The position numbers and the translations under genes are program-made. Positions 17,430-24,450 of a DNA stretch of 64,000 bases are shown here, piece by piece. Below the pieces are notes generated by a model that saw only the letters and a list, made by a program, of their open reading frames with translations, made no database searches and was not told the origin of the DNA. How positions within the stretch are numbered: position 1 is the first letter of the stretch; each line of letters opens with the position of its first letter. This DNA comes from Polyangiaceae bacterium (GTDB lineage: Bacteria > Myxococcota_A > Polyangia > Polyangiales > Polyangiaceae), in assembly GCA_013361525.1 (NCBI GenBank), contig JABFXY010000024.1, positions 144,947 to 208,946 on the forward strand, read 5' to 3'.

Positions 17430-18580
17430 GCGGCGTAACGGTGAGCATCAACGGACTATCGCTCGTGCATCAAAACAGCGGCGGCATCTCCACGGCGACG
17501 TTGCCCGACGTCTGCATCACGCCGCCGGCGATGACTCCGGCGCCTTATCCCAATGTCGCGCTCTCGCGCGATCTCGAAGGCGGCTCGAGCCGCGTTCGAG
17601 CCGACGGGGGTCGACGCATCGCCGTCGCAGGGTCGCGATTCGCCCGCAGCAGCGGGGGCGAGGCAGGAACCGGCGGCGGTGTCACGAGCGGCACCAGCGG
17701 CGGCCCCGCGAGCTGGCTCAGCCATTCACTCGATGTCCGCATCGAAGGGCGCGGCGCGTGCCGACTGACCGACAAGATGCTCCACAACGGCGGCAACACC
17801 ATCGATTGCGCCGGTATCGTGCAGGCACAGCTCGGCCGAGGCATCGCCGTAGCGGGCTCATCGAGGCAGAAGAAGAAGACACCGCGAATCGGCATCGACA
17901 AAGGACAAGCGCTGACCCGCATTTCGAGGTTCGGCATCGATACAAACGATTCGACCCTGGACACGAATTTCGCAAAAGCTCAGGGTTGCACGTTCGTCGG
18001 CCGCTATCTGTCATTCGACGGCGAACACCCGCCGCTCTCGCGAGAAGAGGCGGACCGTCTGCGCGGCGCGGGCCTCGATTTGTTCGCCATATGGGAGCTG
18101 ACCAAATATCGCGCCGTCGAGCTCGAATCGATTGAAGACGAGCGCAAGGCGGGCGTGGACGACGCCACCCAGGCGCGCAACGTCATGAAGCTCTGCGGCG
18201 GCGAAAAGAAGCCAATCTACTTCACCGTCGACTTCCCGGTTACCCCCGAGCATTGGCGGTCGTGGATCGTCGACAAGAAGACGGGCAAACACGTCCAGCG
18301 AAAGTCGCTCATCCTCGCGTACTTCGAGGGCATCCTCGACGTGTTGCCGGTCGAGCGAGTGGGCGCGTACGGACCGTATATCGTTATCAAGAAGCTCTTC
18401 GACCAAAACATGATTACGTACGGCTGGCAGTGGACCTTCACCGAGGACATCGTGCGCATCGACCATCGCGCACAGCTTCAGCAATACGACATTTACCCCG
18501 GGCAAGAAGGCTGGGGCGTCTCGGGCGCTGGGGCGCTCGATTACGATCGAGCGGTGTGGCCCGACTTTGGACAATGGTGA
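17426..18580 (+). CDS. PAAR-like (DUF4150) protein with DUF1906 glycoside-hydrolase-like domain
   Basis: 384 residues. Residues 1 to about 140 are a DUF4150 PAAR-like tip domain (SLVHQNSGGISTATLPDVC, TPAPYPNVALS, ACRLTDKMLHNGGNT). After a basic linker (SSRQKKK) residues about 170-384 match the DUF1906 fold: RFGIDTND with a likely catalytic Asp, TFVGRYLSFDG, LTKYRAVE, KKPIYFTVDFPV, RVGAYGPYIVIKKL, GWQWTF and DYDRAVWP. DUF1906 is related to GH25-like hydrolases, so cell-wall attack is plausible. I read the gene as a specialised T6SS effector sharpened on VgrG with help from DUF2169. No immunity gene with a clear signal peptide follows. Confidence 0.85.
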   Translation: MSGVTVSINGLSLVHQNSGGISTATLPDVCITPPAMTPAPYPNVALSRDLEGGSSRVRADGGRRIAVAGSRFARSSGGEAGTGGGVTSGTSGGPASWLSHSLDVRIEGRGACRLTDKMLHNGGNTIDCAGIVQAQLGRGIAVAGSSRQKKKTPRIGIDKGQALTRISRFGIDTNDSTLDTNFAKAQGCTFVGRYLSFDGEHPPLSREEADRLRGAGLDLFAIWELTKYRAVELESIEDERKAGVDDATQARNVMKLCGGEKKPIYFTVDFPVTPEHWRSWIVDKKTGKHVQRKSLILAYFEGILDVLPVERVGAYGPYIVIKKLFDQNMITYGWQWTFTEDIVRIDHRAQLQQYDIYPGQEGWGVSGAGALDYDRAVWPDFGQW

Positions 18581-18583
18581 TTC

Positions 18584-19114
18584 ATGAGCACCGATAGACC
18601 GTCGCCGCCGCCCCCGCCGCCGCAATTCGTCGACGCCGACGAGCTCCCTACGATACGGCTTTTGCCTTCTCGAGTACCAAGTGCATTGCGCGATATCGAG
18701 GTGACCAGCGACGCGCTCCCGGACGAGCTCCTCGCGAAGGCCCTACCGTTCGTACCGGCGCCAGAGCCGGACGACGTCGAGACAACGTACGTCGCTAAGC
18801 TCGCGGCGCAGATGGTCGTCGACAAGACGCGCACCCTCGCCCGTGAAGGTCTCAGTCCCGACGCTTGGGCAAAAATCGAACAGCGTTGCGCGATACTGCT
18901 GGCCGCGGCGATCGAGAATGACCGAGCCGAGATGCGCGACGCCTACGACGCCGCGTTTCTGGAAGCGCGTGCGGCGCACCGGGGCCATTTTGGCCGAGAG
19001 GCCCATGCCGAGCTACGTGACGAGCTCCTCGGTGGGAAGGTGGTCGAAACCGACCTTGTGCTCGACGTCGCCGACGCCATTCGCGTTCGACGATTGAATA
19101 ACCGCTCCGCCTGA
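18584..19114 (+). CDS. Unknown protein, last gene of the T6SS operon
   Basis: 176 residues, 3 bp after the candidate effector gene, so almost certainly in the same operon. It starts with a Pro-rich stretch (eight Pro in residues 6-13), followed by mostly helical charged sequence (AAAIENDRAEMRDAYDAAFLEARA). No signal peptide, membrane helix or recognised motif. By position it is the candidate immunity or chaperone partner of the effector, but a cytoplasmic protein would not neutralise a periplasmic wall hydrolase, so a chaperone or unrelated role is as likely. Confidence 0.6.
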   Translation: MSTDRPSPPPPPPQFVDADELPTIRLLPSRVPSALRDIEVTSDALPDELLAKALPFVPAPEPDDVETTYVAKLAAQMVVDKTRTLAREGLSPDAWAKIEQRCAILLAAAIENDRAEMRDAYDAAFLEARAAHRGHFGREAHAELRDELLGGKVVETDLVLDVADAIRVRRLNNRSA

Positions 19115-19127
19115 ACGAGTTGGCCGC

Positions 19128-19826
19128 TCAGCGACGGCGCCGACGTCGGCGCCGGGAGATCGCCTCTTCATCTTCATCTTCGTCCTCGAGCTCGTCGTCG
19201 TCATCGACGTCAGGCGGGGGCGGGGCGAGCCGCTCGAGGGCGGCGCGCGCACGCGTGTCGACGCCGTTCAAGAGGACGAACGAGTCGTGGACGCGGTCGG
19301 CATCAACACCGGCGAGGTCCGCTTCGAGCTTCGTAACGACGGCCGCCAAGAGCAACCCCACCCAAACCAACGCCGGCACTGGCCCGACCCCGTTCACCAC
19401 GAGCAGAATCGCGACCGGAAGCGTGACGAGCGTCGCCCAAACGCACCCCGTCGCGAGCTTCCGCCTCAGCTCCCAGCGATGCCGGCATGGGCTGCAGAAC
19501 GGAATCGCGCACTCGATGGTTCGAGCATCCTGTGTACGCAGAATGTCGATTGCCAGGACGGCGAGGAGACCGATGATGCCGCCTAGGGGAGTCCGCGTCA
19601 GCGGGGCCTGCCCCGGTGGAGGCACATAAAACGTCTTCGGGACGTACTCGACGTCCGGGGTCGCGCTGCATTTCAGGCAGACGGGCGGAAGTTTGTCGCC
19701 AGTTTTGAGGGAGAGAGAAGTCCCGACGAAGCGAGCCGAGGAAGCCGCGCTCTTCGCTCGCTTCGGAGGGGCATCGTCGGATGCAGGAGGCGCATAGGGA
19801 TTGAGCGGCTTCTTCACGATTGCCAT
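19128..19826 (-). CDS. Membrane protein with zinc-ribbon-like Cys pairs
   Basis: 232 residues. An N-terminal NPYAPP motif, common in myxobacterial and planctomycete membrane proteins, is followed by CLKC and then CSPC, which could bind a metal. Two or three hydrophobic helices are visible (LGGIIGLLAVLAIDIL, CVWATLVTLPVAILLVVNGV, VWVGLLLAAVV). The C-terminus is extremely charged: an Asp/Glu run followed by nine or ten Arg. Function unknown. It converges on the T6SS operon and is divergent from the DUF1963 gene. Confidence 0.65.
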   Translation of the reverse strand: MAIVKKPLNPYAPPASDDAPPKRAKSAASSARFVGTSLSLKTGDKLPPVCLKCSATPDVEYVPKTFYVPPPGQAPLTRTPLGGIIGLLAVLAIDILRTQDARTIECAIPFCSPCRHRWELRRKLATGCVWATLVTLPVAILLVVNGVGPVPALVWVGLLLAAVVTKLEADLAGVDADRVHDSFVLLNGVDTRARAALERLAPPPPDVDDDDELEDEDEDEEAISRRRRRRRR

Positions 19827-19893
19827 GGACGCTACACGATCGAACCGGCTGTCGAACGGGCTAGCATCGGCCTACCTCGGAAAGGTGAATCGA

Positions 19894-20631
19894 ATGCGGA
19901 ATGATCTGATGCGCCTCATCGACGAGCTCGGGCTCGCAGAACACAGCGCCCACTTGCGCGAAATCGCGCGTCCTTCGATCCAGATCGTCACGACCGAAGG
20001 TGCGAGTGCCCGCTGCGGCAGCAAGCTCGGCGGCGCTCCAGACGTGCCCGGTGACTTCGAGTGGCCGCGCCATCCTCACGGGCTGTACAGATTCATCGGC
20101 CAGGTAAACCTGGCGGACATTCCCGATGGGCCTCACGAGTTGCCGCGCGGCGGGCTGATTTCCTTCTTCTACGCCCACGACGAGGAGGGTGAGTCGTTCT
20201 GGCAGGACCCCGATTACGTCCGGGTCTATCGCTTCGATCGGCTCGACGCGCTCCACCCGGTCGAGCCGCCGGAGATCGTGAGCCTCGGCTCGTCGCAGCC
20301 GATTCGCTTGGAGCTCGGGACCGACGTTCCCCCTTGGCCTTCCACCGATTCCGCCGAAGCCCTGTGGCCGATCGCCAAGTCGCAACGGAGCGCGTACTGG
20401 GACCTACGCGTTCGGCTCCACCCGGGTATTGGGTACCTCCTCGGTTACCCGTTCAACACGACCTTGGGATACGACCCGACACCTGGCCCCGACTGGCAGT
20501 CACTGTTGACGCTCGGCTCCGACGACGCACTCGCGTGGTGTTGGCACGACGGAGATTGGCTGGTGACCTTCATCGAGCGTCAGCGGCTGCACGCGGGTGA
20601 CTTCTCGAAAATCGCCTCTGACGCCGGGTGA
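19894..20631 (+). CDS. DUF1963 (YwqG-like) protein
   Basis: 245 residues from the ATG at 19894, with GGAAAGG upstream. The family pattern is visible: SKLGGAPDVPGDFEWPRHPHG, FIGQVNLADI, LPRGGLISFFYAHDEEG, VYRFDRLD, LLGYPFNTT and the C-terminal WHDGDWLVTFIE. Members of DUF1963 are cytosolic proteins of unknown biochemical role, often annotated as YwqG. It precedes the P450 gene by 64 bp on the same strand; no functional link is known. Confidence 0.85.
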   Translation: MRNDLMRLIDELGLAEHSAHLREIARPSIQIVTTEGASARCGSKLGGAPDVPGDFEWPRHPHGLYRFIGQVNLADIPDGPHELPRGGLISFFYAHDEEGESFWQDPDYVRVYRFDRLDALHPVEPPEIVSLGSSQPIRLELGTDVPPWPSTDSAEALWPIAKSQRSAYWDLRVRLHPGIGYLLGYPFNTTLGYDPTPGPDWQSLLTLGSDDALAWCWHDGDWLVTFIERQRLHAGDFSKIASDAG

Positions 20632-20695
20632 AACGCGCCCCGGACACGGTAGTCTGCCGGCCTCGCCACTGCTCTGCAGCCAAGGGGGACCCGAC

Positions 20696-21889
20696 ATGCT
20701 CGAACCGAAGCGCTTCAACTTTTTCGATCCCGCGTTCGCGAACGACCCGTTTCCCGTCTACGCAGAGATGCGGAAGAACGCGCCCGTCGCGGTGTTCGAG
20801 CCGCTCGGGTTCTGGACGGTGAGTCGCTATGCGGACGTGGCAATGGTCCTGAAGACACCGCAGCTGTTCTCGTCCGCGGGGTTTCGCCCGGCGTTCGAGC
20901 CGCCTTGGGTCGGCGTGAATCCCGGCGCTCGATCGATGCTCGTCATGGACCCGCCCGATCATACGAAGCTGCGCGTTCTCGTGAGCCGCGCCTTTGGTCC
21001 GTCGTTCTTGAAGCGCGCTGAAGCGGGTCTTCGTGCACGCGTGGAGAAGCTGGCCGACGATATGGCCGCCCGCGACGAAATCGAAGTTGCGTCGGAGATC
21101 GCCGTTCCGATCACGGCGGGCGTGCTCGGCGACGTCCTCGGCCTCGACGCCAGCCTGCACGGCAGCTTCAAGCGTTGGTCCGACGATCTCGCAAGCATCA
21201 CCCCGACACCGCAGAGCCCCGAGCACGAGGCGCGGGTAAAGCAATCGATCGCGGAGATCACGCAATACGTCGCTTCCACGATTGCCGCACGCCGCGCGTC
21301 GCCCGGCAACGATCTCGTGAGTGATCTCTGCCGCGCCGACGTCGACGGCGAGCATCTCTCGGATGACGAGCTCGTCGCCTTCCTCTTCCTGCTTCTCGTC
21401 GCCGGGTTGGAGACGACCGTGAACCTCGTCGCGAAGAGCGCCATCCTCCTTGCCCAGCGCGACGACGTGATGACCAAGCTCCGAGCCGAGCCGGCCCTCG
21501 TCCCTTCGTTCGTCGAGGAAATGCTGCGCTACGATCCGCCGACGCACGGCCTGTTCCGCGTCACGGTCGCCGATACCGAGATCGCGGGGATGCCGATCCG
21601 TGCCGGGACGCCGCTCATGGTGCTGCTTGCTTCCGCGAATCGCGACGAGGCGTCATGCCCGAACGCGGAGGCGTTCGAGCTCGGGCGTCAAACCTCGGGC
21701 GGCGTCGCGTTCGGTCATGGTCCCCACTTCTGCGTTGGGGCCGGCCTCGCGCGACTCGAGGCGAAGCTCATGTTGGAGGCGATGGTCCGCCGGTTCACGC
21801 GCCTCGAGCTGAGAGGACCGATAGCTTGGAATCACACGCTGACGGTGCGCGCGCCGGCGGCCGTGCCAATCAAGGCCCACCGCGCCTGA
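20696..21889 (+). CDS. Cytochrome P450 (bacterial class I type)
   Basis: 397 residues from ATG 20696 with AAGGGGGA upstream. All P450 hallmarks are present: I-helix AGLETTVN (Glu-Thr acid-alcohol pair), EEMLRYDPP with the K-helix ExxR, FGHGPHFCVGAGLARLE with the heme-ligating Cys. The N-terminus FFDPAFANDPFPVYAEMRKNAPV is typical of soluble bacterial P450s that use ferredoxin partners; none is encoded nearby. Substrate unknown, fatty-acid, terpene or secondary-metabolite hydroxylation being usual. The downstream lipoprotein gene converges after 6 bp. Confidence 0.9.
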   Translation: MLEPKRFNFFDPAFANDPFPVYAEMRKNAPVAVFEPLGFWTVSRYADVAMVLKTPQLFSSAGFRPAFEPPWVGVNPGARSMLVMDPPDHTKLRVLVSRAFGPSFLKRAEAGLRARVEKLADDMAARDEIEVASEIAVPITAGVLGDVLGLDASLHGSFKRWSDDLASITPTPQSPEHEARVKQSIAEITQYVASTIAARRASPGNDLVSDLCRADVDGEHLSDDELVAFLFLLLVAGLETTVNLVAKSAILLAQRDDVMTKLRAEPALVPSFVEEMLRYDPPTHGLFRVTVADTEIAGMPIRAGTPLMVLLASANRDEASCPNAEAFELGRQTSGGVAFGHGPHFCVGAGLARLEAKLMLEAMVRRFTRLELRGPIAWNHTLTVRAPAAVPIKAHRA

Positions 21890-21895
21890 GATTGC

Positions 21896-22819
21896 TCAGT
21901 TGGGGAGGGGCTCGCCGGTGGCTTCCCAGGTGTTGCCCTCCCACGTTCCGCATACGTCGGTGACGGGCCCGTAGGCATAGTCCTCACCGAATACGTTGTT
22001 CGTCATGTGCAGGTTCTCGTGGCAGTACACGATGTACGCGCCACCGGTGAGGCGGTTCTCGTCAGCGTGGACGGGCCCCGAGACCGCCTCCGCACCGAAC
22101 GGGAAAATGCACGCCGTGAGCTCGCCCGAGGTGAGGTCGAAGTTGTTGCGGGTGATCTCGATATCGCCGTTGCCCATCATTTGGATGCCGTCGCCGTGCG
22201 CGCCCTCCGCTTGACCGATGGCCGTCACGTAGTTGCACTCGATGACGTTGTCCCCGTCGGCCTTGAATCCGTCGCCGCCGATGTCGTGGATGTACAACCT
22301 GCGCGCCGTGTAAGAGGCACCTCGGATCGCGTCGTCGATGCCGTCGAGCCCGTCGATCTCGCCGTCTTCGATCACCACGTTCGAGCCGTCGCGGACGAAG
22401 ATTCCCCAATAGCCGTTGGTCGTGATGCGAAAGTTTCGAATCGTCACGTCGGTGGCGCCGTCGACGATTTCGATGTCCCCGTTCACGTCGACGTTCTCGA
22501 CCACCGTACCGCTCTCGGACACGACGATTCGGTCGGACGCGACGAGCAGCGACGCGTCGACCACGCCGACGTCGGCAGGGCCCGTCGGGGGGCAGACAGC
22601 TTCGTTGGTGCCGCCGCCGGAACCTCCGCTGTTCGCGGTGGATCCACCTGTGCTGCCGGCACCTTCGTTCGTACCGCCGTCGCCGACGGCGCCGCCGGTC
22701 GAATCGGTACCACCCGTCGAGCCCGTGCCGCCCGTGGCGCCGTCGCCTCCGACGCCGTCGTCACCGCACGCGATCACCGTCAGCATTGCGACCGAGACCA
22801 CCGCCGTTCCCAAGCGCAT
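21896..22819 (-). CDS. Lipoprotein with right-handed beta-helix repeats
   Basis: 307 residues. Signal peptide with lipobox (LTVIACG), then a long Gly/Thr/Ser linker of GGTGSTGG type, then a parallel beta-helix region rich in Asn/Asp turns (VTIRNFRITTNGYWGIFVRDGSNVVIEDGEIDG in parts, VIECNYVTAIG, IEITRNNFDL, LHMTNNVFG). Such folds occur in pectate lyase-like and surface carbohydrate-binding proteins; no catalytic triad can be named. It stands divergent to fpg with only 24 bp between start codons, so the two promoters must overlap coding DNA or each other. Confidence 0.75.
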   Translation of the reverse strand: MRLGTAVVSVAMLTVIACGDDGVGGDGATGGTGSTGGTDSTGGAVGDGGTNEGAGSTGGSTANSGGSGGGTNEAVCPPTGPADVGVVDASLLVASDRIVVSESGTVVENVDVNGDIEIVDGATDVTIRNFRITTNGYWGIFVRDGSNVVIEDGEIDGLDGIDDAIRGASYTARRLYIHDIGGDGFKADGDNVIECNYVTAIGQAEGAHGDGIQMMGNGDIEITRNNFDLTSGELTACIFPFGAEAVSGPVHADENRLTGGAYIVYCHENLHMTNNVFGEDYAYGPVTDVCGTWEGNTWEATGEPLPN

Positions 22820-22820
22820 G

Positions 22821-22838
22821 AACGCGATGGTACGCGTT
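22821..22838. promoter_or_regulatory. Perfect inverted repeat between beta-helix lipoprotein and fpg
   Basis: AACGCG (22821-22826) and CGCGTT (22833-22838) are perfect 6-bp arms around a 6-bp centre, filling almost all of the 24 bp between the two divergent start codons. It could be an operator, or chance in GC-rich DNA. No -10 or -35 elements can be assigned here. Confidence 0.3.
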
Positions 22839-22843
22839 GAGCC

Positions 22844-23632
22844 ATGCCCGAGCTACCCGACGTCGAGATTGCGCGCCGCCATCTGCAACGCTGGCTCGTC
22901 GGCGGGAAGGTAAGCGGCGCCCACTGCACGGATAAACGCCTGACGCGGCCAAAGCCGCCGCGTGCCTTCGCGCGGGCCCTCAACGGAAGGACCGTCGACT
23001 CCCTGACTCGTAAGGGCAAATGGCTGCGTTTCGTCCTGGACGATGGTAGCCGCGTCTTCTCCCACCTCGGGATGACCGGCGACTGGGTGCACGCCGCGAT
23101 GGACGCGCCCGCGCAGCGCTCGGAACGCGCGCGCATCGATGTCGTCAAACGCGGGCGGGCAACGAGCGTGCGTTACGTGGATGCGCGCCGCTTCGGACGC
23201 CTCGTCGTGTCGCGCGACGACATCGAGGACTGGACGGTGCTCGGCCCGGATCCCTTGGCGGACGGCATCGACGTTCGACGCCTCGCAGGGAAGCTCGCGG
23301 ATAGCCGGCGGGCGGTGAAGGCAATCCTCATGGACCAAGAGGTGCTGGCCGGCGTCGGGAACATCCTCGCGACCGAGGCACTTTGGATGGCGCGGATCGA
23401 TCCGCGGTCACCGGGCGTGGCGCTCTTGCCCGCGGACACGCGCGCGATCGCGAAGGGCCTCCGCCGGTCGATCGAGCGCGAGCTCCGCGACACGCGCACC
23501 GCGTTCTTCGTCTATGGACGCGCGGGCGAGCCGTGCCCTCGCTGCGATGGGCGTCTTGCCAGCGTCGTGGTCGGAGACCGCACAAGCGTCTACTGCGGCA
23601 GCTGTCAGGTACGTCGAAAGAGAACGCGATAG
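22844..23632 (+). CDS. mutM: Formamidopyrimidine-DNA glycosylase (Fpg/MutM family)
   Basis: 262 residues. It begins PELPDVE, where the processed N-terminal Pro is the Schiff-base nucleophile and Glu the catalytic acid. Further family features are TRKGKWLRFVLDDG with the conserved Lys, SHLGMTGDW, the H2TH region (AILMDQEVLAGVGNILATEALW), and the C-terminal zinc finger CPRC...CGSC. It removes oxidised purines such as 8-oxoguanine by base excision repair. Sequence cannot rigorously separate Fpg from Nei-like relatives, but the N-terminus favours Fpg. Length is slightly below the typical 270. Confidence 0.9.
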   Translation: MPELPDVEIARRHLQRWLVGGKVSGAHCTDKRLTRPKPPRAFARALNGRTVDSLTRKGKWLRFVLDDGSRVFSHLGMTGDWVHAAMDAPAQRSERARIDVVKRGRATSVRYVDARRFGRLVVSRDDIEDWTVLGPDPLADGIDVRRLAGKLADSRRAVKAILMDQEVLAGVGNILATEALWMARIDPRSPGVALLPADTRAIAKGLRRSIERELRDTRTAFFVYGRAGEPCPRCDGRLASVVVGDRTSVYCGSCQVRRKRTR

Positions 23633-23757
23633 CAGCTAATCACCCAGATCGAAAACAACGCCGATGAAAGCGAAAGCCTCGCTCTGCAACGACGAGGAGA
23701 CAGGAGCTACCTCTTTGGCAACAGCCATCGAGCGACACCAGCCAGGAGGAGGCGACA

Positions 23758-24441
23758 TTGAAACTCTACGATTTCCCCTGGGGGCCATATCCATTGCGAA
23801 TCAGCATCTACCTCGCGGAAAAGGGCCTCTCCGATGTCGAAGTGCTCAAGCTCGAGCCACCCCTCGACAAGAAGGATTGGCCGCCGCCGTTTCTGAAAGC
23901 GCTCACGCCCGCCGGCTCCCTCCCGATCGTCGTGGACGACGATGGCACCGTGATCGGACAGTCACTGGCAATCCTCGAGTATCTCGAAGAGACCAAGCCC
24001 GGCCCCGACATGCTCGGCGCCACGCCTCGGATGCGCGCGCGGACGCGAGAGATGGTGGCGGTGTTCGACGAAGCGATCGCCTTTTTCGGTTTGTGGTCTC
24101 GGCACGGCAGCGATTTGAACGAGGGCATCATCAAGAAGAGCCACGATGCGGCTGCGATTGGAGCCGAACGTTATGGCCAGAAGCTCCGGATCGCCGAGCG
24201 CATGACGGGGGATAGTCCCTTCTTGACCGGTGACGAGGTCACCATCGCCGACTGCGTCGCAATGGCAACCCTACAATTCACGCGACAGTTCTATGGTGTG
24301 CCAATCCCCGCGGACTGCCCGAGGCTCGCAGCCTGGTACGAGCGATTCTCCAAGCGCGCGAGCGCGCCGGCGCCGAAGTTCCCGGAGGACCAGCTGGCGC
24401 TGGCCTATGGCCTCCCGGAGCAAACCGGGATCACGATCTAG
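23758..24441 (+). CDS. Glutathione S-transferase family protein
   Basis: 227 residues from a TTG at 23758, chosen because AGGAGG lies just upstream. The N-terminal thioredoxin-like domain is visible (KLYDFPWGPYPLRISIYLAEKGL, then TPAGSLPIVVDDDG and the Ser-containing GQSLAILEYLEE), followed by the all-helical C-terminal domain (FLTGDEVTIADCVAMATLQF). No catalytic Cys or Tyr is obvious at the N-terminus; a Ser-type or non-catalytic member is possible. Reaction would be conjugation or transfer of glutathione to small molecules. It converges on the DabA gene. Confidence 0.85.
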   Translation: MKLYDFPWGPYPLRISIYLAEKGLSDVEVLKLEPPLDKKDWPPPFLKALTPAGSLPIVVDDDGTVIGQSLAILEYLEETKPGPDMLGATPRMRARTREMVAVFDEAIAFFGLWSRHGSDLNEGIIKKSHDAAAIGAERYGQKLRIAERMTGDSPFLTGDEVTIADCVAMATLQFTRQFYGVPIPADCPRLAAWYERFSKRASAPAPKFPEDQLALAYGLPEQTGITI

Positions 24442-24450
24442 GGTCTTGCG

